This document shows, one piece after another, positions 34,386-46,039 of a stretch of DNA of 64,000 bases. The first letter of the stretch is position 1. The number at the start of each line of letters is the position of its first letter. The notes under the pieces were generated by a model. That model was not told where the DNA came from. It saw only the letters and a list, made by a program, of their open reading frames with translations, and made no database searches. The DNA comes from Astrothelium macrocarpum (Eukaryota > Ascomycota > Dothideomycetes > Trypetheliales > Trypetheliaceae), in assembly GCA_021030915.1 (NCBI GenBank), contig JAGEMR010000076.1:62001-126000 (forward strand), read 5' to 3'. The translations under genes and the position numbers were made by a program.

Positions 34386-35729
34386 ATGACGTGGGTCTTG
34401 AATGCCTCGCCGGAGGTCAACGACCGGTCAACCTATCCTAAAATCGTGGCCTCGTCTATCGCTATGACCGTACTCATGGTGCTAGTCGTATCTCTTCGGG
34501 CGTATGTTCGTATTCGAATGGTGAAGAATCTGGGAAAGGATGATTTTGTCATCTTCTTTTGTATGGTATGTTAACCCAATGGTTCAGCCCATCCGTACCA
34601 GCTGAATATTCCAAGGTAATTGGCGTCGCCTATGCGGCCATTGCTATCGTTCAGACGCGCTATGGTCTGGGACTACCTCCAAATCTCCGACCAGCGGCTG
34701 ATCTTAGAGTTTTCACTCTGGTACTTTGGAAACATGCGATAGCCGGGTTTCCAGACTAACAGGGCTTACTAGGTAAACTACTCGGGGCGTGTGCTTTATT
34801 ATGTTGGAGTCGCCAGTTTCAAAGTCGCTCTCTGTGTCATATACCTCCGGATGACAACTGGAAGCCAAGTCCGTACTTATCGAATGATCATATGGGCCGC
34901 CATGGCTTTAACAATCAGTTCGCACATGGTCGCTGCTCTTGTCCTGCTGCTAAGATGTAGACCGGCGGTTAAGAACATAGATCCATCGGTGCCCGGAACG
35001 TGTTTTCCTACAGCTCCACTCTATTATGGAACTTCCATGACTACGATTATCTGTGATTTGATTCTGTTTCTTCTTCCCGTCCCTCTTGTCTCGAAGCTGC
35101 AACTAAACAAGAGGCGAAAATACGGGCTCATTTTTGCTTTTTCTCTTGGGATTCTGACCACAATGTGCTCGATCTTCCGCATAGCGCAAGTACCCGCCAT
35201 AGTAAAAGACATGGACTCGACCGGTCTAATCATGTGGGCGGTTCTTGAAATTGACGTTGGTGTAAGTGTTACCATGCATTTGGTTCGTGCCTCTTGGCTA
35301 TAGGGACGAAATCACAAGTGGTTGAAAATCTGTTTTTGCCTTGGAGTCGGCTTGATCCATCTAATGTTTTGACCTTACTCGCAGATTATTACAACTTCTC
35401 TCGTCACGCTCGGACCTCTAGTGTCGGTGTTTAAAAACGCTTTGGCACCGCACTCATCGACGAGCTACCGTAGTAAGGGCGTTATCTCGGACCATGCAAT
35501 CCACATGGAGCCGTTCACCAAGAAATCCCTAACGAGCAATCGTGCCGCAGTCTCTGCCGTCACAGAATACAGTCATGATTCGCAAGAGAAGATACTGTCC
35601 CCTCCAGATGAAAGGAATAAGAGCGTGGAAACGTACGATAGGAGCCAGGATATTCGGAAAACGACTGATATAGATGTTGAAAGTATTCCACGAACGGATT
35701 ACAAAGACTGGACTCGATTGTATGATTAG
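34386..35729 (+). CDS. rhodopsin-domain (Pth11-like/SAT4-type) integral membrane protein
   Basis: Four exons (34386-34565, 34616-34720, 34773-35261, 35385-35729) give 372 residues, normal for this large fungal family. All junctions are in phase 0; the last intron, at 123 nt, is long. Hydrophobic segments appear at about residues 20-38 (IVASSIAMTVLMVLVVSLR), then around YYVGVASFKVALCVIYL, MIIWAAMALTISSHMVAALVLLL, YYGTSMTTIICDLILFLLPV, YGLIFAFSLGILTTMCSIF and LEIDVGIITTSLVTLGPLV, giving about seven helices. The family signature after helix 1 is visible (RAYVRIRMVKNLGKDDF). The C-terminal 90 residues are polar and Ser/Lys-rich. The role of most members is unknown; some relate to surface sensing in pathogens. 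One helix is expected in the short second exon (GVAYAAIAIVQTRYGLGLP). Confidence 0.85.
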
Positions 35730-35942
35730 TTTAAAATAATAAAGAATTTTGATTGAGCTCCATCATCACTCGGCAGTGAGGAATATTTGGCGATATCGGG
35801 GGGTGTAAATCGATAGATCTAAGAGCTTTGTTAGATTAAGAACACCAGGCGAGAAGATGTCGATCCATACTGGCTGAAAATAAAAGAATGCGAGCAAGGG
35901 CAGTAGTATGTGTTCAACTAAGCCGCATTGTCATGGTACGTT

Positions 35943-36174
35943 CACCAGTGGCTGCAATGAGAAATGTCACGGGCGATCGCTAGACACCACCCCCCCCGAA
36001 GGCCTCATATGGAGGAACCCATACCATTCCAAGCCACTTGAGCCTGTCGATAATTCATCATGATATATTTTTTGAGGTTTTCTTATTTCTTATTGATGAG
36101 GATCTCCCTAAGAGGCGTGTGGTCATTATGGCTTTCACGGTCGCAGGTGACATTTTTAATTGCAAGTGCTGCTG
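35943..36174. repeat. MITE-like inverted-repeat element, copy C
   Basis: The left end CACCAGTGGCTGCAATGAG, then AAATGTCACGGGCGATCGC, is mirrored at the right end (reverse complement CAGCAGCACTTGCAATTA, then AAAATGTCACCTGCGACCG). About 232 bp. An internal CACTTGAGCCTGTCGATAATTC at 36038 matches the inverted right end of the shorter copy at 48189-48328. Non-coding. Confidence 0.7.
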
Positions 36175-36268
36175 GGCTCAACATACGAAGGCTCTGTAGC
36201 GATTTTGGCTTGTCACAGGTCTTCGAAACAAGGCGCGTACAAAAGTGCCGGGATCTGAACTGGCTTCA

Positions 36269-37024
36269 CTAAACTCGCGATCGAGGACGTAGTCCGGCGC
36301 GTCGAGGTACTTGAGCTTCTTCATCACTTTTGGAGTGCAGGTTTCTAGCTTGCTTGTGATGCTTGGCACTCTTAGAAACTGTTGACGTCTCTTTTTGTCT
36401 TCTCATGGATTTCTTCTTGGGCATCTCAAGCGAGTCTGATTGTGCAGAGAATTTCCCGTCCGCCAAGTCCTTCACAAGCGCATCAATGCGTTTGGCACGG
36501 GTCGATGGATTAGCTGTGTGCACACGCAATAGAACATGATAGCGTCCGGTCTTATTCAAGCCTTCGAAGATTGAAGTGGCAGCAGGGTCCTTGGCTAGAA
36601 CAGAGGCAAAATCATCAGGAACTGTAATAGTCGCAGGCCCGGCATATGCGCGATCCCAGCGGCCATCTGCTTTGGCAGCGTCGACCGCAGCCATCCCAGC
36701 TGGACGCATTCGACCAGTGTCTGTAAGTCGTGCGATTGTCTCGACATTCTTCTTTGACCAGAGACTCTTCGAGCGGCGTGCAGTATATCGTGACAGATAC
36801 CATTGATCATCGAATGGCTTGCCCTGGCCATTGATCCAGCCAAAGCATAGAGCAACTTCAGTGGCTTCTTCGGATGAAATTGAAGGGATGCCAGAAGACT
36901 TCCTTGCTAGCTTCAAGTAAATTCCCGGGGATTTTGCATGTTCTCGGTCAAGGAATGCCTCAAACTCGTTTGCGGAGCTGAAAGGATGGATAGGCAAATC
37001 GGATGGCGGAACGTTGGTGGTCAT
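36269..37024 (-). CDS. YdeI/OmdA (OmpD-associated) family protein
   Basis: A single exon of 251 residues. Residues about 10-195 match the YdeI/OmpD-associated layout: FSSANEFEAFLDREH, then SPGIYLKLARK, ALCFGWINGQGKPFDDQWYLSRYTAR, and RPAGMAAVDAAKADGRWDRAY; the C-terminal bacteriocin-protection-like segment is ITVPDDFASVLAKDPAA. Bacterial members are about 190-200 residues and poorly understood. Here a basic tail of about 50 residues (KKKSMRRQK and beyond) follows. The family is far commoner in bacteria, so an old transfer is possible, but codon use does not stand out. Function unknown. Confidence 0.78.
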   Translation of the reverse strand: MTTNVPPSDLPIHPFSSANEFEAFLDREHAKSPGIYLKLARKSSGIPSISSEEATEVALCFGWINGQGKPFDDQWYLSRYTARRSKSLWSKKNVETIARLTDTGRMRPAGMAAVDAAKADGRWDRAYAGPATITVPDDFASVLAKDPAATSIFEGLNKTGRYHVLLRVHTANPSTRAKRIDALVKDLADGKFSAQSDSLEMPKKKSMRRQKETSTVSKSAKHHKQARNLHSKSDEEAQVPRRAGLRPRSRV

Positions 37025-37810
37025 TGTGGGCCTTGTTCTTGGTCTGTCGATAGCCTTGTTGTACGTAGGAGTTAAGGTAGTCTTTTCAGCTCAATGCATA
37101 ACCAAGTCAATGCACGCGCGCTCTATTCCGGATCGGGTCAAAAGTTGGATGCTTGGATCTTTTTGGCTAGTGTATTCTTAGACATCCGTTTTAGTCGACA
37201 TTTTAGTTTGTTCTTAGTTTCCTTTCTAATATTTTAATTTTATTTACGAAGCAAATTTGTATTGTTGTTATAATTACGATGTTGAAGAGTATTACACAAT
37301 GGCACGCTCACTAATGAACACTGGGGTGCTGTAGTGGACTACTTGAATGCTATGGCGCGGTCGAGATAGCTAATTGTCAATCCTAATCATGGCTTAAACC
37401 TTTATTTGTCTGGCTCCCCAAATAATGCACTTGCACTTCAATAAATCGTATTAGGAAATGATGCTCTTTGCTGTTCATATTCATCAACGATTTGGAGAGA
37501 CCTCGATTGGTAGAGCTGTTTCGTAGTTCCTTGTCGTAATCTCGGAAACCGCTGCACCAGTGGGTGAGCTAAAAATTGTCACTTCTGAGATTAGGAAAGA
37601 CCCTAATACCGTCACAATGTATCCTACATAATTGGATTTATTATTCAAGGAAATTGTTTTAAGAGTTATATTAATGGTTATGATTGAGGACCCCCTTAAC
37701 GTATATAGAGTAGTATATCTTTCTCGCTGTCTTCCACCAATTTTTATCTGTTCAGAATCACCCCAGAAGTGGCATTTTTGGCTCAGGGGTTGGTGGCTGG
37801 TCTCGTCGGA
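37025..37810. other. intergenic, AT-rich
   Basis: 786 bp between two minus-strand genes with T/A runs near 37200-37260. No gene or repeat supported. Confidence 0.45.
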
Positions 37811-38872
37811 TTATTCCGATTCTTCAGTCTCATCAGGGCTATCCTCATACATATCTGGATTCTTGGCTTTGTCCTCTTCCAGCGAATCTTGTTGGAGTGC
37901 TGCCAAGCAAGCTGGCTCATTTCGATGAGGATCATGGAGTGCAGCATACTGCAGCAAGATCTCCATAGGATCTCGCACTCTGCATCTCGCCGCAAAGTCA
38001 TAAGCAGTATCACCATAGTGATCTTTTGCATTCGGATCCGCGCCATGCTGAAGCAGCCAATGAAGTTTATCCAGCTGTGGTTCGACAATCATAGCCCACT
38101 CAAGTGGCGTATAGCCTCGATCATACGCCGACTTATTCCGGCGCATGTGATCGGGATTGAACCAGTGACTGTATGCGTTAATGTCACAGCCTTGTTCGAG
38201 AAGGAACTCCATCATCGACTGCCATTGAGAATTCGTCATGGAATCCCGAAAAGCATTGCTGTGTTTCAGGTCTCCGCCAAAGGAAATCATGAGCTTGACT
38301 ACCTCAAGTGATGAACAAGAGGTGGCATATTCCATTGGGGTGCGGTCTCTCCTACTTCTAACATTTGGATCCGCGCTATGCTCAAGCATCCATTTGACAA
38401 GCTCCAGACTTTGGACGAGGAAGCAAAGTGTTGTTTGTCCTGTGTCATTGATGCTTCTAGAAAATTCCGCTTCGCTGTTGATGTCCCAGCCGTGTTCAAG
38501 CATGGTTTCCAGTATCGCAATGGTGGTATGTGCAGGCCTCCGGGGTATATTGCACGTTTCCACTTGAGACACGTCACCGCCATTTGCCAATAAGTGAGAC
38601 AAAATATCGGGCTTTCCACTATCAATAGCATTTTGAATGGCATCTCTGAGCAAAGCATGGCTTGATCTCGGCTCGTTTGTATCAAGCAACGGCCGTGCTG
38701 AAGTTTGAAGAACACGATTGATCCCTTCTAAATCACTTTCAAGGACCAAAGTCTCGATTTCATGCTTCAGGGCGGAGTCTTTGACTTCCTCGAGGGCTCT
38801 CTGAAGTGCATGAGCAGAAGTCTCTCCAACTTCAGCATTGTTAAATTGATCTTCGTGCGCGCGGCCTCGCAT
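37811..38872 (-). CDS. ankyrin-repeat protein
   Basis: A single exon of 353 residues. At least five degenerate ankyrin units run from about residue 75 to 315, seen as ILSHLLANGGDV, ILETMLEHGWDINSEAE, LVKWMLEHSADPNVRSRRDRTPMEYA, VVKLMISFGGDLKH, MMEFLLEQGCDINA, and LHWLLQHGADPNAKDHYGDTAYDFA. The N-terminal 70 residues are helical and acidic; the C-terminus is acidic (DSPDETEESE). No other domain. It is probably a protein-interaction module of unknown partner. An upstream exon cannot be excluded because the start lies only a few residues before the helical region. Confidence 0.82.
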   Translation of the reverse strand: MRGRAHEDQFNNAEVGETSAHALQRALEEVKDSALKHEIETLVLESDLEGINRVLQTSARPLLDTNEPRSSHALLRDAIQNAIDSGKPDILSHLLANGGDVSQVETCNIPRRPAHTTIAILETMLEHGWDINSEAEFSRSINDTGQTTLCFLVQSLELVKWMLEHSADPNVRSRRDRTPMEYATSCSSLEVVKLMISFGGDLKHSNAFRDSMTNSQWQSMMEFLLEQGCDINAYSHWFNPDHMRRNKSAYDRGYTPLEWAMIVEPQLDKLHWLLQHGADPNAKDHYGDTAYDFAARCRVRDPMEILLQYAALHDPHRNEPACLAALQQDSLEEDKAKNPDMYEDSPDETEESE

Positions 38873-39460
38873 AGAGTATTTGAAAATCTATTCGCGCTTG
38901 TGAGTGAATGTTTGTCGCATGTATGTGAAGATTGTCGTTAAGAGTGGACATAGATGCTGATATGTGTTTTCACTATCTGCTACCTTTAGCTGTGCGGCAC
39001 ATGACAGCGTCACAGCTCACACGCCATCCCCAAACAGAAGAAGGGTGATCTCGCAGCCAATACATCCAGCTGGATGTACAAACATGACACACAAGTAGTC
39101 TGAGGTGTTGATCAGATCATCCTGGAAAGAGGCAGAGCGCTTAAATTTCGCAATATAGCAATCTTGGTACAGCTTCTGACAAAACAGATGCAAGGTGTCA
39201 TGGTAAGACCGCCAGAAAGACTGTATGGATCGCGTTATATAATATTAAAATAGTTAGAGTCAAGAAAAGTACTAAAATAGTATTAAAATAACAAATTAAA
39301 ATTGCTTGTCGAGACTGAGAAGATTTTGTGCCTGCGCTAGACTGCTAGCGTAGTTATGTAATAAGATCAGATTAGATATCGCTCCCTCGGCTTCAATTAC
39401 ATTAGTTTAAAGCCGAATCAACTTTAATCTAATTCTGCTTTAGATGGTGGAGGATAATAT
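38873..39460. other. intergenic, partly AT-rich with a short inverted repeat
   Basis: The word AGATTAGATAT near 39370 is repeated inversely as ATATCTAATCC near 39457, about 90 bp apart, which may be a small hairpin or a fragment of a mobile element. Otherwise nothing recognised. Confidence 0.4.
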
Positions 39461-41180
39461 CTAATCCGCCTCGATTCTGGTCTTTGTATGAACCTCCAAG
39501 CTGTATCTTGCAAATGCACTCTTCCGACGCAGATCCCTGCTATACCGATACATTATCACAGGTGCGATACCAAAAAGCGTCGCGATGGCCGAAAGAATAG
39601 AGGTAGCCACATTAGCGGGAAGTTTATACAAAACATATGCGATGAGAGGAGCAAGTCCCGAGATGATTGCGCGGACGAATGCCAATGCTGCAAACGCTGA
39701 CGCAGCATAAACGGTATAAGAATCGGCCAAATATCCGCTTAATGTATAGGCAATTTCGTTGACTGCAAAACCAACGAAAATTAAGCCGATAGTTGGGACA
39801 ATCCAGGAGAGATGCTGGATTGCGGGTGGTATAGTCCAAGAAAACCACCATAAACCTATAGCTAGAGCTGGAATAGCAAAGAAAAAGCCCATCAACTTGT
39901 CTTCTGGCTCCAGTGGTTCGTACTTTCTCCTGCGCTTCTTCGCTACCCTCAAATCCCAAAGTCTAGGAAGAATAGTGAAGGCTATACCAATGACCATGGC
40001 CAAGGATGGAAGAGACGCACTCGTGCTCGAGAGGCCAATGGTGACATAGACCTTGGTCAGTACTTCTGTAAAAAGATAAATGATACCCCAAGCAATGGCA
40101 GTCAGCGTGGTGACCATGATGACAAGAGGTTCCGATACTAAAAGTCTGGCTGGTCTAATGAGGACTACCTCGACTAGCATCTTCTTGTTTGCGACGGCAT
40201 CATGGTTTTCGCAAATGAGTTCTTTGCCGACAACTTTTCGGAGTCTTTGCACTTTTCTACTCAATAAAAGACTGGGCCTGCTTTCCTGAACGCCAGTGAC
40301 CAGGAGTGTCAACACAGCTGTGCCTATAGCTGCACTATAATATATCCAGCGCCTGAGGACATTAGCATTACTGATTCCGAACCGACTCTGTTCCGTAAAT
40401 TGCAGAACATACCATCCGCAAGTTATTCCAATATATGTACCATAAATCGGGCCAACGACCAAAGCCGCTGTTGAGAAAGCATTCCAAGCAAGGACCAGCC
40501 ATACTCGGTGTCTGCTGTTAAACATGTCTTCCACAGAGCCGGCAATCACAACAGAAGGGACAGCGGATGCAAATCCTGTAATGAATCGGCCGACAAAGAC
40601 ACCAGCGATGGAAGGGACAATACCAGTAATTAAGCAAAACACGGAAAAGATCGCGCTGGACCAGATATAAAGGTGTCGTCTTCCGAATGACTCGGAAAAG
40701 GGAGGAATGATAAGACCACCGAGGGCCTGACCCAGCTGGTACATTAAGCTAAAGGCGAAGAGAGACATGAGCGTATCAGTCCCATACTCTTTGCCAGCGA
40801 GAAGAGCAGCGGACGGCTACACAACATAGACAAATGTATTAGCAAATATTGGTGCTAGTAAGAATTGGAATCCCTGCACTACAGCGATAGCAGAGCCATA
40901 GATTCCTTACCCCTGTGGTACTAATTACCGTTCTACGCAACTCCTTGTAAGTATGACATATCCAGATCTGGATGATTAGAACTCACGTGTAGAACTCTAA
41001 CAAGATGATTGTCGTGGTATCGAAGAGCTTTCTTGCGCTTGACCAGTTCCTGGGGTGGTCGCAGCAATCTTTTCGCCAAGTAATACTCGAGCTATTGGAA
41101 GGGGAGCGCTCTACACCATGTTCAATCAATAAATCATCGAGCGATTTTGACATGGCCTTGGAAGCTTGTGGGGAAATCAT
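39461..41180 (-). CDS. MFS transporter, DHA1-like drug/polyamine transporter group
   Basis: Three exons on the minus strand (41180-40987, 40932-40911, 40816-39461) give 523 residues if the first ATG is used. The ATG at 41153 (MSKSLDD) is an equally likely start. The middle exon is only 22 nt. It restores EFYT-TVISTTG, and the third exon continues with SAALLAGKEYGTDTLMSLFAFSLMYQLGQALGG. The A-motif region reads PPFSESFGRRHLYIWS and the next block is VGRFITGFASAVPSVVIAGSVEDMFN, typical of fungal DHA1 proteins. About twelve hydrophobic segments are seen, with a central basic loop (RVAKKRRRKYEPLEPEDK). Plasma-membrane proton antiport is the usual mechanism; the substrate is unknown. There is no biosynthetic neighbour except the RiPP-like locus about 8 kb away, so no link can be claimed. 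Confidence 0.85.
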
Positions 41181-42099
41181 CCACCATAGGCCTCAGAGGA
41201 TCACCTATGATCTTTTACTACTTGGTTCTTATGATCGGTCAGTGTCGTGATGGTCCCCATTTCAGTGATGAACTCTTGGAGAGAACGGATCATCTGGAGC
41301 AGTTCCAACATCATACATCATCGAACTTGATGACAACAGGCGGCAATATTTCGGACACTACAAGAGTGTCTCTGAAGGGATTTGGAGAATTGCGGGTCTT
41401 GTGAAAGAAGAAACGTCTTACTTTCCGCGTCTGAGGGCACCCGTTAAGTAACTGCTTCGTTAGCAGAGGCTAACATCAATGTTATGACGTTACGAGAAGT
41501 CTTCTCATTGATTGAATAAATCTACACATAGCGGATATCGTTTGATCTCGGTCGTGTTCGGGAAGACTATTCCGTCAAGCATCTAGCTAGCGTTTTAGCC
41601 AAGTCTTGCATATGCGCCGCGAGGATGAGATGTGTTCTAGCCCCATCATCGTGTACTCGATTCTCAAAAGGCTGTGGGTGTGTTTCGAGATCGTGATATA
41701 CCTAAAATTATTAAACGTTGACGAAGATAATCTGAATCATCAGCTGAGCCCACACTAACCACACTTGTCGCCTGTTTCTGTCTTCAATATGCGGACTTGG
41801 GGAGTAATCGAAGCTGACATAATTTTTGTGCAGCAGCAGACGTCATTTCTCTACCTTATATCTTATTCCCATTGCCAAATGTGGCATTCTCCTGTCTTAT
41901 GTCTTATTTCCATTCCAACAGGCATCATTTCTCCGGCTGATGTGTTATTGGCACTGCAGTAGGGTCGGCGCGGTTACCGAATGCTTCTTCTTTTTTTTTT
42001 TCCTTTGTTAGTGCCGTTGCGGCATGACAGATGCAATTGCAATGTGTTTCGTAAAGTCTCGAAATCGGATGCGCCCAGGAAGCAGAGGTCTTAAGAATT
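41181..42099. other. intergenic, left flank of the AT-rich island
   Basis: Contains a pair of similar pyrimidine-rich stretches (CTTATATCTTATTCCCATTGCC near 41857; CTTATGTCTTATTTCCATTCC near 41898) and a T-run at about 41991-42001. No gene supported. Confidence 0.4.
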
Positions 42100-44350
42100 G
42101 CTTTTTTATGAATTGATATGCAAATTCATGCATATACACGGATCGTGAATAATTCAGAATAAATTCATAAATTTCAGCCGTAGAAGAAAATTCTGCATCT
42201 TTCATTTCGTACATTTGATTGAAATCAAATAAATATGAAATCGTCGTTTTCTAATTCAATTGAATCATTTGAAGCCATTTCTATCCGAAAATCTCAAAAA
42301 ACAATTTCAAATCTTCATTTCTTTTTTCGTGAATTGTATGAAGGCGAGCCGATATATAAAGACAATCGAAAGATCTTCTATTATCGAGAATATTCATATA
42401 ATCATTCCATTCATACGAATTTTCATAAATATCTTTTACGAATTCATAAAATTGATTATAATATTCAATTATCTCATATAAAAGAGATGGCTGATCAATA
42501 AATGATCCGTTTATATGAAAAAATGATCAATCGCGATATAAATAAACTAAAAGAATTGGAAATAAAATTGTATAAAAAAAAATTTTAAAAATAAATTATT
42601 TAAAAAATATTGATGAGATTGGTTATTGTATATGATCTATCTCATATCTTTGTATAATGGCCTGAATTTTACGCTTTTTGTCAATTATTAAATTCTAAAA
42701 TAATCAATATTTTATCAATAATATTTTAAATTTTTATTTTTTTAATTGATCAAATTTTTGATAAATAATAAACCATTATACGAAATTATTTTAACAAAAT
42801 TTTGACAAATATTCATATTTCATTAGACGTTTGAATTTCACCTAACCAATATCTCCTTTTAGACGTTTATATTTATTGAATGGATTCTCATTATCAATTT
42901 TAATGAATTCTTTTAGAATTTCGTACGATCTTTGGGTATTTTAAAAAAAATTAATGAATAATTCTTCAATCTTTTTTTGAAAAATATTATTTCATTTTTA
43001 AATTTAATATTATTATTGGCGATAATTCTTTAATTAATGATACGTTTTATTATTTTATTAATGATTATTTAAAAAATCGAAGAATTCCATAAAATATTCG
43101 TATGAAAAGAATATATTATTAAAATTATATTTTTAATTTTATTATTCAAGATTTTTTTTTCAAAAAAAATTCGGAAATTGATTTAATTCAATTATATGAA
43201 GAATTGGAAAATTAAAATTAATAATTTGATAAGAAAGATCAGATATAAAATATTCAAAATAGAAATAATTAATTTCGAATTTTAGATATTTTGGAAAAAT
43301 TTCATAATATTATTATTCATAATCATAATTCATTAAAATGAATAAAAGATTTTCGAAAATATATTAATTATATGATTTTTATGAATAATTATATAAAATA
43401 GAATTTTTGATATATTTTATTTTCAATTATTTTTATTTATGAATCTGAAATTATAACGTATATTTAAAATTATATTAATGATCTTGAATAAAATGAATTT
43501 TCTATTTAAAAATGGCAAAATTTTTATATGATTAAATAATTTTTTGAATCATTTCATTTTATAATATTAAAATTATAAGATTTTATTGGCGGATTTGAAT
43601 AAATATTATTTATAATAAATAATCTCTTTCATTATATAGAACGATCTTTTATAAATATTTATATAAAATGATGATAAAATAATTTATAAATTTTAATTTT
43701 CTCATAAAAATAATAAAAAATTTTATATTCGAATTCAACGATATTAGAAGAAATATAATATATATTACGAATTTATAAATAATTTTTCATATTATATAAT
43801 AATTTTGATTTTTTATTTTCATTATTATATAAATTATTTTAAAAAAATATGATAAAAATCATAGATTGATTTAATTTTAAAAAATATTCGAAATTTTTGA
43901 ATCAAATTTTGAAATTAATATCAAAAAATTTCGTACGAAATAAAAAATTAATTCTGCCGATTTCCAAAAAAAAAATTAATAATAAATCGATTCAATATTT
44001 TAATAAATGAAATTTTTATTGAAATTTTTATAAAGGATATATAAAATAAATATAATATTTATTACAAAATAATCAATTTAAAATTTCAAAATATGATAAT
44101 TTTAGAATGATGATATCAAAAAAATCAAATCGTATAATGGCCAATTCTTTTCAAATTTATAATAAAGATTTTTTCCATTTTAATAATGAATGATGAATCT
44201 GAAAGAATTTTTTCTGATATTTATCATATAATTTCATAAAATCGTACGAAATTTATTCCAAAAAATATTGAAAGAATTCAATATTTGAAGAATTGGATTT
44301 ATAATAAATTTTAAAAAAAGATAAATTCGTATGAAAAAAACGAATTAATT

Positions 44351-44832
44351 GAATGGAAGAATTGATGGTTGAATAGCTGATTGAGTAGTTGGCAGAACGT
44401 ATGGACGAACAGCTGGTTAAAAAGCCGATTCAGCAGCTGGCCGAACAGCTAAAATAGCAGGATCAGCTGCGGGATATGAAGGTGGTGGAATGTTCAGAAG
44501 AGCAGATGGCGGAGGAGGTGGAGAAATAAAAACGTACGAAACGGAAGGCGGTGCAATAGAAGAGGAGCTGGCGGAGAGGAGTTGGCGGAACGGCTAACGG
44601 AGCGTTTGGACGAGCAGCTGGCTGAATAGCTGGCGGAACGTGTGGACGAGCAGCTGGCTAGAGAGCCGATTCAGCAGCTGGTTGAGCAGCTGGTTGAGCA
44701 GCTGGATCAGCTGCTGGATATGGAGGTGGTGGAACGTTCGGACGAGCAGCTGGCTGAGGAGCTGGCGGAACGGCTGATGGAGCGTCTTGATGAACAGCTG
44801 GCGGAACAGCTGATGGAACATTTCTTCCACTG
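44351..44832 (+). repeat. GC-rich island of degenerate coiled-coil coding repeats
   Basis: Inside the AT-rich island, about 480 bp is built from GAGCAGCTGGC-type units. A block at 44391-44530 is repeated 241 bp later at 44632-44770. The later block is open (44642-44833) and encodes a Leu/Glu/Gln-rich peptide of 63 residues (PIQQLVEQLVEQLDQLL, DEQLAEELAERLMERLDEQL) with heptad-like spacing. The earlier block carries TAG and TAA stops. It looks like the remnant of a repetitive coiled-coil gene; no family recognised. Confidence 0.65.
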
Positions 44833-45968
44833 ATTATATTTATTTCAAAAGATAATTCATATAAAAAATAAATCGATTTACGAAATGAGAAAAATGATCT
44901 TCTTTGATTTCATTTTTGATATTCGTATGAAAATTATTTATTTCAAATATCATGAAAAAATAAAAGATTCTTATTTGAAATATATATGATGTTTTTAAAA
45001 TTATATTATTGATAAAAGAAAAATAATAAAAGAAAATTCGTATTAATTTAATCAATTTCGATAATATTTTTCGGGGCCTTTTCGGGTGTCTTTAATAGAC
45101 CGGATTTTTATTTATTATTCTATTCATTCGGATCGTTTGATTCTTCCATTTCATCAGATTATACGATTTCCAATTTATCATTATTATCAATAATAATAGG
45201 ACCAGTATTATTGGTCTTATTATTATTTCTGATAATGATTAGATTTTATATAAAATTATTAGATTATTTTTTATCCGAAATAGATGGTCCGATTGCGGTA
45301 AAAAGAACGTTAATCATATATAAATAATGTTTATTCTAATCGTTCCATTTATAATTCCTATAATAACCTTTCAAATATCCTGTTATTGCAAGATATATTG
45401 GGAAGGCTATTATACGTCCCTGGATCCAATATGAGGAGTATTATATATAAAATACTGATAATAATATATCTTGAGATTGAATCAGAATCGCGTTGATATA
45501 CGAATTACGAATTCTGTCAATATTAATAATATTGATAGATCCATTCGATACGAATTCAATCAAATTTTCTGATAAAATTAAAAGAATTTATGTTTGAGGG
45601 TTTTTATATAATACGGTAAATACGTTATTTATTATTGATAAAATGGAATAACCGATAGGCCCATTTTGAATCTATGAAATGTATATAAATCACGTATCCA
45701 ATGACGAATCGGCTGGTGGAAGAGCGGGTCCATTGATAAACGCAAATTTTTGATTGAATCTCATACGAAATCAATATAAATTCATTTTAAAGATCGAATA
45801 GAATATGATTTATATGATGATGATGAAAATGGAGGTGGAAATGGTGATATTTATTGATTCTGTTAGCTGATTTTCATACGAATACATTATAAATCAATTT
45901 GATTTTTTAAAATCAATTTGATTTGAAATTCGTATAAATATATTATAATTCAGAAACCATTTACGCTG

Positions 45969-45981
45969 TTATTATTATTAC

Positions 45982-46017
<36 letters not shown>

Positions 46018-46039
46018 TGATATTGTTATTATTATTATC
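45969..46039. repeat. (ATT)n microsatellite
   Basis: About 70 bp of nearly uninterrupted TTA/ATT triplets near the right edge of the AT-rich island. Confidence 0.85.

Noticed and set aside
42235..42501. 88-residue plus-strand frame at the island edge
   Set aside because: Lys/Ile/Ser/Phe-rich low-complexity product typical of AT-rich DNA; no family resemblance.
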